From contig JALDNG010000020.1 in the NCBI GenBank assembly GCA_024349245.1, positions 19,401,501 through 19,465,500 on the forward strand: 64,000 bases of DNA, written 5' to 3'. Position 1 is the first letter of the stretch; every line of letters starts with the position of its first letter. This DNA is from Neodontobutis hainanensis (taxonomy: Eukaryota; Chordata; Actinopteri; Gobiiformes; Odontobutidae). Below the pieces are notes generated by a model. That model searched no databases. It was not told the DNA's origin and was given only the letters and a program-made list of their open reading frames with translations. The position numbers were made by a program, and so were the translations under genes. Below, in pieces: positions 11,535 to 24,115 of this stretch.

Positions 11535-13312
11535 AGGTCTAATGACAGGCCCGAGCCGGTGATGACCGGGAGGGCTTATTGTTTTTGCTCCAGTCTTTTT
11601 TATTTTTCTCCAAAATTATCCTCAATTTGACCCAGTAAACATACGCGAAAAGTTATTTTTATTGGTCCCAAAAATTCAAGCCCCAGAAAAAAAATAAAAT
11701 ATAAAAAATGACTCAGTGGCGACCCCTAGAAAAGTCAAAGAAAATATCACTTAACTCTCAAACACTTCTTCTCGGATCGAGTTGGACCCAAAAAGGCGTT
11801 TGTGCACATTCATGACCCGAACACAAAGATATAAAAATATATATATATAAAAAAGATTTTAAAAAGGGTTATCTTTAGAAATGACCCTCCAGCGCCCCCT
11901 ACAAACTTATAATGGGACCCAAGAATTTAGTTTGTCATAGAGACATGAAATCTGGTACACACATCTCTTATGTCATGGCAAACATTAAATCCAATGACAA
12001 TCACCCCCTATCTATAAATGTGTTGCCATAGCAATGCCCCAAATATGTGGAAAAAGTCAATGGGAAGGGGAAATTTTAGTTTATCGTAGGCAAATGAAAC
12101 TTGGTACACACATCCATCCTGCATGGGCTTATAAACAAAAAAGCCAATTGTGACTGACCACACCCTATCACAAACGGGAAGGTGGCCATTTTGAATTTAA
12201 GATGTGAACAGGCTTAGAATACACCTCACTTTTAAAAAACAACAGAAAATAGTTGCTTCATTCCACAAACACCAAACTCAGGCAAAATGAGCTAAACACT
12301 TATGTGTTCAATAGACAGCGCTTTTTCTTGTTGTTTTTGCTCAAGTTATATATATATATTTTTATTATAATTTTTCTGCAAAATTATCCTCAATTTGACC
12401 CAGTAAATGTGCGCACAAAGTAAATTTTAGTGGAAACAAAAAAATCAAGCCTGGCAAAAAATGTATGTGTTTGAAGTATTTGAAAAAATAATGAAAAGAA
12501 ATGAATCAGTGGCGACCCCTGGAAAATAAAAATACAATTGGCCTATGGACAGTGAAAGTAATTTTTTCCAATGTAGAAAAATTAAACTTGGTACATCCAT
12601 AGGACACCTCAGGGCAAACAGAAAAGTCTATGACAGCCACAGCCTAAACTCAACAGGAAGTCCGCCTTGTGGGGTGAAACGCGTGACCACCTAAATCGCA
12701 CACCTCACCTCAAAAGATTAAACCCAATGTATTTTCTTCTAAAAGGCCCCAAATTTGGTGAGTATCATTTAAACACGAGTGCAAAAAAAATATATGTTTG
12801 TTTTTGATTCAGTCCTTCCTTTGGAGGACGTTCCTCCAGAGCCAAGGCTATCGTCTTGGAAAACTCCTCAGAATCTTTTGGAACTATTAAACTTGTTCTT
12901 TTAGACAAGTAATATTTACAGTTTTTTACGGCCTGACTTTTTAAACATGGGGGTGCAGCAATTTCTGAGTCATCTCAATTCTCCAGCCAGTACTTTGTTT
13001 TTCTCGCCTTAGCCCAAGCATAATGTATTATTTTTAAAAGTTCAGACAGATCCCAGGAAAACCAAGGATTGTGGAGACATGGGATTGTGGAGACCTTTAA
13101 CTCTAAATACAAGGTGGTGTAGCAGGTCTTAGCAGTAGCACAGGCCCGAGGCTCCAGCCAGAAGAAGATTCAAGCAGAGGTACAGGCCCGGTTATTTGAA
13201 ATTACCATGAAGTTTACGCTTTAAAGCACGAAATGCAATCCTCCGAGTTTATGTGTCCCCGGGGTCGCAAGAGAGGCGAGGGCCTTTATCGCCGCTTGTG
13301 GCTTTAATATAT
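11535..13312. repeat. Long non-coding fish repeat with internal direct repeats
   Basis: The block starts near 'ggcccgagccggtgatgaccgg' and ends near 'cgagggcctttatcgccgct', terminal words of a non-coding repeat abundant in teleosts. Inside, 11579-11738 and about 12330-12525 are diverged direct repeats sharing 'ttgtttttgctc', 'aaaattatcctcaatttgac', 'ccagtaaa' and 'cagtggcgacccct'. Further 'aaacttggtacacacat' and 'gaaatctggtacacacat' words recur at 11947 and 12107. No protein frame of note. The transposon class is not determined. Confidence 0.6.
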
Positions 13313-16300
13313 ATAATCATTTTAATAAGTATTTTTGTACTGTCCTAGTATATATGCATTGAATATATCTTGACAGCCAGCTAAACTCATTCTTGACATC
13401 AAGACTCTGAAGACAGTTGTTCCGTTGTCCACATGGTTATTGACGTTGCAAGAAAAGGTGAAACTAAACAAAAGACATAATACAAAATGAATACAATATC
13501 TGCTTTTAACATGTACAAACACAATACACAGAGTAAAATAAATGTAACAAGTCTCCATCATAACTTGTTATTCTATTGTTATTATACTGATATGAAATTA
13601 AATATCTTGTAATTATAAGTATATTTTAAACCACTTTTATATGAACTTTTAATGGCACACAGCAGTGTATTGCCAAAAATAATAACGTCATAGCATCAAT
13701 ATGAAGCTTTCTTTAGTAATTTTATAACTCTACCAATTAACCACTTTCTCCAAATAATGATGTGCAAATAAAGATATTGAAACAAGCAATCAGTGCACAC
13801 CCATAATGCTACCAAAGACATAAGATATAGTATGCAGATGTAACTGGATTAACTTGAATGAAAAACAACAGCCTCCGAAGCCATGCTTTCTCTCACTTCC
13901 TGTTTTTGAGGGTCACATCACCTCCTGATTCTATTCTTAAAGAGGCCACAACGCATGAACAGAAAAGTAATGTAAAAAACAGCACCCCCAAACAAAAATA
14001 TCCAAAACACAACAATTTTGTTATTGCACAGATTTATCCAGGCATAACATTTATAAACCAACATTTATATGAGGACCTGATATACTGTAATTCACAAAGG
14101 AGCAGATATAAAACAGACTCCCGTTTCAATCAAACCAGTCTCAGACAGTTTACCCACTTTACCAACCTATACTTTCTGTAAGTACGGGGCACACTCAGAG
14201 GCAGCTCTCGTTAATGCCGCTCTGAACAGATCAGACTCCAGATCCAGGTCCAGGACAATACAGTGCAAGTTAGTTTTACCTTCACCGCGTAATGCAGCAG
14301 GCTTGAGTAAGGCATGTTCATTTGGAGCCCAAGATGCTGCAGAGCTGCTAAATATTACTTTAATCAAATGGGTCTTTGCTAGGCTTGGAGGGCAGTGGCT
14401 TCGCCAAGGCAGCCACGCCGCCGAAACCATAATGCGCTGGGGTAAACACCGGCGTTCATAATGTTTCTAGCACACGCTGTCCTCAGTCCATAGAGACTTG
14501 TGATTGGTTGTTCACTTACAAAGATGTTCCCTAGTCCCAAATGATTTAAAGCAATACACACACACAGTCAACTGATGAGAAATAAAAAGACGGGGACTAT
14601 TAATTTTACGCAATAACAAACAAACCAAACTTTACCAACGTGTATAGAACCATGAAGGGCGTACCAAACGGTCCAATACTATATTGAGAATTGTTGCAGT
14701 CCTATTATTTACTACTGTGTCCTAAGACACACTTCTATTTAGAAATTTGTACTGCCCATCTATCTACTTCATGGTGTGTGCAAAATAGCACTAAAGCAAA
14801 TACAGTATATGTTTTGTTACGTCAAGCATTGACTGACTAATAGGTGTACACCATCATGGGGGATGATCAGCATGCCAAATTCCCAGCACTGTGTTGTCCA
14901 AGTCAAAGAATGTGCTGGGAAAATGCAGAAACAGAAATCAGAGGTGCTGTTACATAATGTTAGAATGCTACTAATTAAATCCTGCCACACTGTGAAGTCA
15001 GTGGTGGGCGGCTTTAAACACCACCACTTAACATGAAATCTGCCATCAGAATGTCATGACGGGTATTTAAGGTTTCAAGTGAGCTCTTAAATGATGTTCA
15101 CAAGTGCATATTTTTCAGAATGTGGAACTCGCATATGTGAGCAATAAAAGCACACCGGCTTTATAGAGGCATTAAAAAGGCTACTGGAAAAACAAATATG
15201 ACTGTAGACTGGGCTTTTGTCAAGTGGACCAGTATTAATCACATGATAAACTGGGTGTGTCAGACAGAGGAGCAGATGGCACTTAAACACCAGAGTCACC
15301 CTGCAGAGCCAACAGTGGTGATTGGCCACACCATGATGCCCTCTCCATCATCTGTCTTCCAAAAACAACAGTTACCTCTCAAAATGGAGGTAAAAAGCCA
15401 ACCTGCAATATTGGGACAAAACACACCTGATTAAACAGAACAAACTGGCCTGTCTCTGACTAATACAATAAAGCAGTGTTTCAAGAAGTGCCACAATCTA
15501 AACTGAAATTGAAAACTGATTCAACGTATGTCTTTATCTTGATCATCATCTCTGGCTAACATTTTTTTTTTCCAAGTGAGGCCAGAAAAATACAAAATAA
15601 AAAAATACATCAACATAGAGTGTAGTAAAAGCCGGTAAAGCTGATTACAAGATTTTCAGTGACTCAAGCTTCAGTGACTACAAATTAAAAATCCCATGTC
15701 GGTTTAAGCACAATATTGATATAACTGTAACAAAAAAATGCCTAAGCAGTTTGAATCTGGCAACAGGAGTGTGTCAACCATATGCATAAACAGGTAACAC
15801 ACAGACAAATTAATGACAGGCTTTATGAATAAACACCAAAGTCCATTGTTATAAACCTGGACTAAAGCCTGCAGGGAAAGAGAAAGCTCACCAACAGACC
15901 TTTCTGCTGGGTTTATTTATAAACTGCAAGGCTGGTGGTGGTTTGTGTGCCATGAAAATCAGGAATGCAGTGTGTGGCACGTGGTGTGGTGTGAAAAAAA
16001 AGCTAAATATGAGAAAGAAATTTAAATGAATTGTGGGACAATATATTGTTTAGGAGTTTAGTCATTTCTAACAAACTGGTGCTGACAGTCTCTCTGTCTC
16101 AGCTGCAGAAGAGCTTTTTAATAATAAAAAAAGCCTTTACAGTTGGTTTTAATCTGGTTTTGTAGACATTAGGACCTACAGTTCAGGGTACACACATTTC
16201 TTTTTGAATCTGCTTAACCTGCTAGGCTATTAAGGTTTCACTGGAAGCAAGATGTGTAGCGCAATTCTCGTTCATGACAGTTGTATGACTCGTACTGTTC

Positions 16301-16556
16301 TAGAGCTATAGATCTGTGTGCTATATACTGTTTTGATTTTTTTCATCAACAGAACAAAAATATATCGGTATTATGATGGGTGATGTGGAAATGGAATTGT
16401 AAACTGCAATGTCAACACCAGATTGAAGAAAGTACAAACATACACATCAGGCAGTTTTACTCTAAATTCTACTAAAATAAGTTGTTATAATAAGAATGTA
16501 ATAAACTAAACTAGAACTTCAATTAGCCATTGTGGGCTTATTAAAATCTAGAATAC
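13313..16556. other. nbea: Intronic stretch with one GC-richer patch, nothing recognised
   Basis: No gene recognised. A GC-richer patch at about 14190-14480 gives short minus frames (14167-14430 and 14379-14561) with no identifiable domain. Frames at 13858-14181 and 15087-15434 are unsupported. No clear repeat seen. Confidence 0.4.
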
Positions 16557-16700
16557 AACTTTTGGAGACATGCCAAATATGCAGGAAGATCTGGGTTAAA
16601 ATCTTGCTTGGGTCATTTCCCCAATGTCAATAACTTCTCTCTGACCCTATATCCTGTCAATCCACTGTCTATCAAATAAAAGCATGAAAGCCAAAAAAAA
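16557..16700 (+). mobile_element. Short tRNA-type SINE with poly(A) tail and target duplication
   Basis: The roughly 144-bp insert is bracketed by a direct repeat 'aatctagaatac' (16545-16556 and 16701-16712). It ends in an A-run after 'ctatcaaataaaagcatgaaagcc', a common fish SINE tail. A degenerate B-box-like 'gggttaaaatcttgc' lies in the middle. The head is decayed. The insertion is well supported; the family name is not assigned. Confidence 0.7.
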
Positions 16701-16712
16701 AATCTAGAATAC

Positions 16713-18789
16713 TAGTCAAAGTGGTTGTTGGACACAGCCCATGTTGTCTGAGTGAGACTTCGCTAAGCTCATGACACATGGTAATGTCACGGCTCAGTGA
16801 AAAAACACAAGAATATGGTCCACAACATTCTGCCTCAGAGGCAGCCCTGAAGCACCAGCTGCCCTCTGACTGAGAGTCAATGTTCTGACAGGGACCACCG
16901 CCTGCCTCCCAGGTGTCATTCTGGACCACCACCAGAACAAAAAACTGTTTTTAAGAGCTGGAATGAAAGAGGTCTATTAGCAATAATAACATTTGTTTTG
17001 TTCAGAAGTTTAAAAATTATGTACAGTAAAAATACTGCATAATGTCTTTGAACATGTGTTGACAATGACTTACCTTTTATTACAATAAGTTAAAAGTTGA
17101 ATTGTGGAATTGAATAAATCTGTTAAAATAAATTAGTCCTTATTTTAAAGTTCAGGGGACTCATTTATAAAGCTTATTTACACACCAAAAACATGCGTAT
17201 GCAACCTTCCACGCAAAATATGGGCTCTATAAAAATCCAACTAGGCATGAAACTATCCCTATGCAAACCCTATGACCCTGGCGTATGCACATTCTGGAGA
17301 CATGGTACCAAGGCGACCCTCAGGTGATTAACTGAAGCAAGTTTAGAAAATTATAATGTCTCTCCTCTCTCACTTATTTTCCTGTCTGTCTACTGTAAAA
17401 TAAATAAATCAATTGCATGTTTGGTTTAAACATGACTGCTGTTATTTTGAAATGGCTGTGTGCTATTCAAACTCCTTACCACAACATTAGAACTTCCTGT
17501 CAGATGAAAATGTCATTCCCTCAGTAGACAGGCTGCCTGCAACATAACTGTCAATCACTGTCCAAATAACTTCTCTCAAAGACACGTCCTTAATCTGAGA
17601 AAGGCTGATGTTTTTCAATGCACTTCAATGAGTCTTATGTCAGTTGATAGTATTCATTGATATGACACGAGCATGAGGGGTCGGTTAAAAGTCACTCTGG
17701 TAAGGAAAAATGGAAGCAGACATTTATAGTTGCTCTGTATTTAATAAAAACAAAATTAGAACTTGCGCCAGCATGTCTATGATAAATCAGGAGATGAATT
17801 AATGCAATGTGTTAGATTTGGTTCTGTGCACTCCGCTTACAGCTACAGTCAGACAATATAAACATCACCAACCCACACACACCTGGTGCCATTGAAAGAA
17901 AAGAAAATGTTTTTTATGCTTTCGTAGCGGTCAGTCAAATCAAATCAGACACCATGTGACTGCAGCCTATTATACTGTTGAATTAAAACTGAAGGCACTT
18001 TCACAGCTGCACTGTTAGGTTTGGACATTCCTGTTTGGTTTAAACCAAAACCTCAAGTATGAAAGCTCTAGCAGAACGTGGTTCAGACCAAACAGCTGCT
18101 CTTTGGACCTGAAAAAAGAAGTGGTCTCAAATGCAGGAAGTCATGGCCATTTAAACACACAAAGAGTGAATGAAATGAAAGGGTAAAAAAGTATATTGGA
18201 TTGAGTTTAATAACATATAAAGCATAGTTTACATTCTTTTCCATTTTGTATGGCATTATTTTTTGCTCTATGCTACAACAGATGCCTCCTGTGAGACCGA
18301 CTGTTTCTGTTGTATTCTGTATTCTGTTTGTATTAATTCAATATTAATTACAAGTCTCTATAAGCCCTGCTCCAGTCTGATTATTGTATTTCCACGGTTA
18401 AACTATAAAATGGGCTGCTGTACAGACAACACATTCACAACAGTACAAGGAGGCACAACCATCGTTGTCATGACAACAAAAATCACAGCATCAGGGAAAG
18501 TCCAATTGACATCTTTTAAAGACTATAGTGTGAAACCAAGTTATACCTTACAAATACTGCGTAACAACTTCTTACTGTGGACTTTGGTGTGGACTTTAAG
18601 GTAAGAGAACGGCCTTAGTATTTTGTGTTAACAATAGAAGTCAATTGGAGTCAGGCTTCACTGGAGCCAAGTCCATATTTTCACATAAACTTTTAAGACA
18701 GTGCTACCCCAGTCCACTTTTAATCTAAACTGAGTGCATGTCATTTAAACGTCTGGTGCTTAACATTTATTGAAGGCCCATTTTCTTGT
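16713..18789. other. nbea: Intronic stretch, mostly unrecognised
   Basis: Apart from the repeat at 17156-17340 and a decayed MITE-like piece near 18000-18120, nothing was identified. The 113-codon plus frame at 18263-18604 has no known motif. Confidence 0.4.
17156..17340. repeat. Degenerate fish repeat fragment
   Basis: Words 'ggactcatttataaagc', 'acatgcgtatgcaac', 'tatgggctctataaaaatcc' and 'ctggcgtatgcacattc' match the pattern of a common teleost MITE-like repeat. Boundaries are approximate. Confidence 0.4.
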
Positions 18790-19050
18790 CACTATTCTGT
18801 GCATCTTTCCCCTTCCTCTGACAAGATGACGAGGTATATAATAGGTGGCAAACTCCATCCCATGAGCATGTTTTACAGTTGGAACACTGTTGCTGCCTGC
18901 CATGCGTCTGATGGCTGGAGGCGCAGATATATCATTCCCGCTCAGTGAATGAAATGACAGCTGTCAGTGGGAATAAATAGACCTGACTTCACCCACATAA
19001 CAGCAGCTCCACAAAAATACGCGGTGGAGGGTACAGTATGTGGAACTCAG
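18790..19050. promoter_or_regulatory. nbea: Candidate conserved non-coding element with TGIF/MEIS-type palindrome
   Basis: Unique GC-balanced block between AT-rich flanks. A perfect palindrome TGACAGCTGTCA at 18955-18966 equals the known dimeric TGIF/TALE homeodomain site. No ORF or repeat seen. Enhancer function is inferred. Confidence 0.35.
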
Positions 19051-19980
19051 ATTTCCATCAAACACGCAGGTTGAATGGTTTTCTTTTGACTGAATAGGTG
19101 CAAAAGAAGCTTGGGTTATGAAAAAATATAACTAATGACTGCCTTCTTGCCTATTACTTTATGGACTATATTTAAAAATTGGTGTATATCTGGGTCTTCT
19201 ACATGTACTCCTCTGGGAATTTTGGTGAATATTATTAGACAACGTGCTCCAAATCTCCCAATTTTATGCTTTTTTTCCAATTTTGTCAATGACTCTTTGT
19301 TATTCAGGCCATATTTGATAACAGTGCCACAGCAAACAATGACAATTTTAAAAGCTAGAAGGGAGATGGGGGGTTTAAATTGTAGAATTCAAAAACATGA
19401 GATAAGATAAAGATAAGCTCAGACAATGCATAACCATCTAGAATGGTCTCATAGAACATGCAAAAATGTAACTAAGACGGGTGCATTTAAAGGGGCTGGT
19501 CCATAATAATTTATGCACCAAACAAGAACTATTAATGGACATATGGCTCTGGGCAGGGGTTCATTCCCCACTGTCCCACCATAACCCAAACTATAGCTGA
19601 AGACAGGCGCTGATGATAAATCCACATGACCTGACAATAATTTCTGCTGACAGACACTGAAAGACAACAGAATGACACTATAGAATAATATTAAAGAGCA
19701 TTTTCAAAGTACATATGACATGTCCTAAAGCCATGTTAAATATGAATAGTGATGTAAAATGTTAAAAACTCTTAAAACTGTAACAATTTTCAAAACAAAA
19801 ATTGGTAGTACTGGTATTTTGGTAGTAGGGTACCACTAACTTCTTTCTATCTTTTCTTAAAAACTTAATATCTGAATTAAAATCTCATAATCAATGCAAA
19901 GCATCATGGTCTACTTTGACCAGCATTTCAACAATCAATGACTTTGACTAGTGTGCTATTACATTTAGTACTGATATATA

Positions 19981-19983
<3 letters not shown>
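19051..19983. other. nbea: Intronic stretch, nothing recognised
   Basis: The plus frame at 19135-19410 is suggestive of old retrotransposon coding sequence but has no firm motif. Nothing else seen. Confidence 0.35.

Positions 19984-20034
<51 letters not shown>
19984..20034. repeat. (TA)n microsatellite
   Basis: About 50 bp of uninterrupted TA dinucleotides next to further TA-rich sequence to 20110. It produces spurious Tyr/Ile-rich frames. Confidence 0.95.
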
Positions 20035-20037
<3 letters not shown>

Positions 20038-20119
20038 TACATAAATGTAATGTACACATATATGTATGTACTGTATATATATAAATATACACATAAATAT
20101 ACATACATACAGATTTATA

Positions 20120-20842
20120 CAGTGGCATAAAAAAAGTATTTGCCTTAGTATAAGCCTTTGTAATTTCTCACATTTCTGCATAAAATCACCATCAAATGTG
20201 TTTTGATCTTTGTCAAAATGACACAAATCATGGTTTGGTGCTGTTTTGCTGCCTCAGGGCCTGGACAACATGAAATCATTAATGGAAAAAATGAATTCAA
20301 AAGTTTATTAGAATGTTTTTGCAGAATAAGTTGAGGCCGTCTGTCAGACAGTTGAAGCTAAAAAGAGGATGGGTCATTGTCCTGCAACAGGAAAATGACC
20401 CAAAACACAGAAGTAAATCAACTTCAGAATGGTTTTAGAAGAAAATACACATTCTGGAGTGGCCAAGTCAAAGTCCTGACCTGAACCCCATTGAGATGCT
20501 GAGGCATGACCTCAAGACAGCGATTCATGCCAGACATCAGGAATCTGATTGAACTGCAACAGTTTTGTAAAGAGGAATGGTCCAAGATTGATCCTGATCG
20601 ATGTGCCAGACTGATGTGCAACTAAAGGAAATGTCTAGTTGAAGTTATTGCTGCCAAATGGGGGGCAACCAGATATTAAATATGACGGTTCAGTTACTTA
20701 TTACTCCCTTTCTGTCATTGTTTGCATGTTATCCTCATACATGTAATCCCTATAAATGTTTGGGTGGTTTTAGTAAAAGCAGACACTGTTTTTTTTATTT
20801 GTGTCATTTTGGCAAAGATCAGATCACATTTGATGGTGATCT

Positions 20843-20844
<2 letters not shown>
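20120..20844 (+). mobile_element. Mariner/Tc1-like element remnant
   Basis: A left terminal repeat begins 'cagtggcataaaaaaagtat' after a TA (20118-20119). The inner left 'atcaccatcaaatgtg' and 'gatctttgtcaaaatgacac' pair with right 'gtgtcattttggcaaagatc' and 'cacatttgatggtgat'. Between them the plus strand shows a broken transposase C-terminus (HILEWPSQSPDLNPIEM, then LKTAIHARH), the catalytic Asp region of mariner/Tc1 enzymes. The 5' two thirds of the transposase are gone. The right end dissolves into the adjoining (AT)n array. Confidence 0.8.

Positions 20845-20926
<82 letters not shown>
20845..20926. repeat. (AT)n microsatellite at a transposon end
   Basis: About 82 bp of AT dinucleotides directly abutting the right inverted repeat of the mariner-like remnant, in the place where its terminus should be. 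Confidence 0.95.
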
Positions 20927-20932
<6 letters not shown>

Positions 20933-20984
20933 CACTCTGTATATATAGTGAGAAAATGTATAATTTTATTTTATGGCATAAACA

Positions 20985-21215
20985 CATCTCCAAAAAGTTA
21001 GGACAAGGCCATTATTACCACTGTATGACATCCCCTCTTCTTTTTATAACAGTCTGTAAACATCTGCGAACTAAGTAGACGTTGCTCAAGTTTAGGAATA
21101 GGATTGTTGTCCCAGTCTTGTCTAATACAGGCTTCTAGTTCCTCAACTGTCTTAGGTCTTTTTTGTCGCATCTTTCTCTTTATAATGGTATAAATAACAT
21201 CTGTTGCTGATGCAG
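20985..21215 (-). pseudogene. Tc1/mariner transposase C-terminal remnant
   Basis: The minus strand translates to a run beginning IIKRKMRQKRPKTVEELEAC and continuing IRQDWDNNPIPKLEQRLL, the typical C-terminal region of a second Tc1-like transposase lineage found in fish. Stops and frame changes follow. No matching second end was found, because DIRS-like sequence starts just to the right. Confidence 0.65.
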
Positions 21216-21244
21216 CTTGAAGACCTGCACCTGCGTGTAAGCGC

Positions 21245-22545
21245 GTCTGGAAGTTATAAAAACACGTTACACGGAAACTTCTTGAGGTAAAAATCCTTCA
21301 CCCAATGCAACATAGTCTTTTTACTCAGCACAGCCCCCCAGTTGCGGCCCCAATAGCACATGAAAAGCTGCTCAGACTTAAGCCACTGGCTAGTGTGGTG
21401 GAGGTAAATCTGGAGAGCACGCACCGGACATAGCAGGTGAAGTTTCTCCTGCTCCGATGATGTGAATGGCGGAAGGCACAAGGCTTCAAGAATGACAGGT
21501 TTTGAAGGCGAGAATGAAACCTTCGGGAGATAATTAGGGTGAGGGACCAAAATAACCTTGACCAGCTAAGGGGGCAAAATCTAGGCAAGACGACGAGACC
21601 GACAGAGCCTGCAGGTCCAGTGGTTTAAAGAAGTGTTCACCAACCCCTCAAGCACTAAAGAAAGGTAGCTCAACGGGACTGTAAATCTAGTGTAGGACAG
21701 TAGGTCTGATCCTACATTCATGTGCCTGGAATGTTAATCGCCCTAAGGGACAGGAACTTCCTGTCCTGTGCTCAAAGCAGAAGCTGTCGTGCTAGCTTGC
21801 ACAGGTGGTGCGAACGCAGTCCACCCTGACAATTTATGTAAGAGACTACCGCCGTGTTGTCCACCTGGACTAAGACATGATAGCCCCTTAGCTGCTGGAG
21901 GAAGTATTTCAGGGCCAGAATCATTTCGATGGCTGTAAAATTCCCATACAACCCCCAAATATGTTGTCCTCTGGGCAGGAGAGAGAATGCTTTTCTTTGC
22001 ACTGAGTGTAAACCCCAGAGATTTAGGATAAGCCAGGACAATATCCTGATGTCGAACCGCCAACTCTTGAGACTGAGCTAGAATAAGCCAGGTGTCTATG
22101 TAATTCAAAATGCAGATGCTCTGGAGTTGCAGAAGAGCCAAGGGTCCATGCATTTTGTGTACTTATGGGGTGACAAGGCTAGGCCAAATGGAAGAACCCA
22201 ATACTGGTAGGCATAGCCTCTGAAAGCGAACCTCTGGAACTCCCTGTGCTGTTGCAGGATTTCTATGTGAAAATAAGCATCCTTCAGATAGATGTGGACA
22301 AACCAATTGCCTGACTGGATCTGGGAGACAATCATCTTGATTGTTAGCATTTTGAACTTGTACGTTCTGAGATTCAAAATCAGACGCAACCCCTCCCCAT
22401 CTTTCATGCGAACCAGGAAATACTGTCTGTAATAGCCCGACTGTCTGACAGGGGAACACATTCTATGGCCCCATTAGCCAGCAGCGTCTGTAATTCCTGT
22501 GTCAACAGATGCAGTTGCTCCGGGTTTCATGGAAGTGGAGACCAC
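21245..22545 (-). pseudogene. DIRS-like retrotransposon remnant (reverse transcriptase, then tyrosine recombinase)
   Basis: Read on the minus strand from 22545 downward, broken frames give a reverse transcriptase: ANGAIECVPLSDS, then LKDAYFHIEI, FAFRGYAYQYWVLPFGLALS, and an active-site region ILNYIDTW where functional enzymes of this group have two aspartates (here D-T). Further along, 21250-21590 gives a recombinase-like tail (LPPFTSSEQEKLHLLCPVRA, LQIYL). This domain order is that of DIRS-type tyrosine-recombinase elements, which are common in fish. Several frameshifts and the mutated active site show a dead, partial copy. Terminal repeats were not found. Confidence 0.75.
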
Positions 22546-22689
22546 AGAGTGTGACATGCACATTGAATCCTGTAGCATCTCCCTACATTTATTTCTACCC
22601 AAGGGCTTTTTCTGAACAAACCTCCTGTACTACTTGTAAAGTTTAGTTTGTCTGTAATCAACTTGAGGGAGTCCTTCCGGGCCTGGTTG

Positions 22690-24115
22690 GCTTGTGGGAC
22701 TCCTGAGGCAGCTGGTGGGTACCGGCAGACCAAGCGGGCTGCATCACGAGTGGTTGTGGAGACAGAAACTCAGGCCTTGGGAGGAGTTTGGTGAAGCCAT
22801 GGAGAAGGACTATCGATTAGCCTCAAAGATATTTTGGCGAACCGTCCGGCGCCTCAGGAGGGGGAAGCAGTGCATTGCCAACAATGTTTACAGTAGAGGT
22901 GGGCAGCTATTGACCTCAACTGGGAATATCGTTGGACGGTGGAAGCAAATCTTCGAGGATCCCCTTAATCTCACAAACATGCCTTCCACTGAGGAAGTAG
23001 AGGTCAAGGGCTCAGAGGTCATCACCCAAACTGAAGTCACTGAGGTAGTTAAGAAGCTTCTTGGTGGCAAGGCACTGGGGGTCGATGACATCCGACCTGA
23101 GTACATCAAGTCTCTGGATGTTGTGGGGCTGTCTTGGCTGACATGCCTCTGCAACATCGCATGATGGTTGGGGACAGTACCTTTTGGATGGGCAGACCGG
23201 GGTGGTGGTACCTCTTTTCAAGAAGGGGAACCGGAGGGTGTGTTACATCTATAAGGGGCAATTACACTCCTTAGCCTCCCTGGGAAAGTATATGCCAGGG
23301 TACTGGAGAGGAGAATTTGGCCAATTGTCGAACCTCAGATTCAGGAGGAACAATTTGTTTTTTGTCCTGGTTTGTAATACTGGACCAGCTCTATACCCTC
23401 TCCAGGGTCTTGGAGGGTGCATGGGAGTTTGCCCAACCAGTCCCCATGTGTTTTGTGGATTTGGAGAAGGCATACGTATGTGTCCCTCAAGGCATTTTGC
23501 TCCAGGAGTATGGGGTTCGGGACCCTCTTCTAAGGGGCTGTCCGGTCCCTGTACGACCGGAGCAGGAGTTTGGTTTCCATTTTCGCAGGGGGTCAGACGT
23601 TCCTGATGCATGTTGGACTCTGGCAGGGATGCCCTTTGTCACCGGATTTATAGGTGCAGCTAGGGACCAGAGGGAGGCCAGTTTGGGGACCACAGAATCT
23701 CGTCTTTGCTTTGAAAGTCCAAGCCAGGACTTTCAGCGAGCACTGGGACGTTTTGCTGCAGTTCATGAGTGAGAGAAGGATGTAGTGGGAGACTGACAGA
23801 CAGATTGGTGAAACTTCTGCAGTAATGCAGTTGATGTACCGACCTGCCTAGAGATAGGGTGAGGAGCTCAGTTACTTGAGAGGAGCTCATAGTAAAGACA
23901 CTGTTCCTCAACATCGAGAGGAGCCAGCTAAGGTGGCTCGGGCCTCTGTTCCGGATGCCTCCCGGCGAGGTGTTCTGGATGCGTCCCACTGGGAGGAGGC
24001 CCCATAGAAGACCTTGAACATGCTGGAGGGACTATGTCTCTCGGCTGGCCTGGGAACGCCTCGGTGTTCCCCCGTCAGAGCTGGAGGAAGTGTCTAGAGG
24101 GAGGGAAGTCTAAAC
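22690..24115 (+). pseudogene. Non-LTR retrotransposon reverse-transcriptase remnant
   Basis: Plus-strand frames give WEEFGEAMEKDYRLASK, then FWRTVRRLRRGKQ, GGQLLTSTGNIVGRWKQ, LLGGKALGVDDIRPEY, WQ-like TGVVVPLFKKGNRRVC, FVDLEKAYVCVPQG and, near 23930-24110, RMPPGEVFW and DYVSRLAWERLGVP. This is the order of a fish LINE from the linker before the reverse transcriptase to the C-terminus. Segments are missing between 23650 and 23850, and frames shift several times, so it is inactive. The clade is not assigned. It abuts the DIRS remnant on the left and a Tc1 remnant on the right. Confidence 0.8.

Noticed and set aside
14167..14561. GC-rich patch as a processed pseudogene
   Set aside because: No known protein is recognisable in either frame, and there is no poly(A) tail or duplication.
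19135..19410. 91-codon plus frame as a LINE fragment
   Set aside because: Suggestive composition only; no reverse-transcriptase or endonuclease motif could be fixed.
19928..20226. Tyr/Ile-rich frames over the TA array
   Set aside because: Products of dinucleotide repeats, not genes.
22694..23164. 156-codon plus frame as a host gene
   Set aside because: Composition and motifs are those of a LINE linker and reverse transcriptase, followed by frameshifts.
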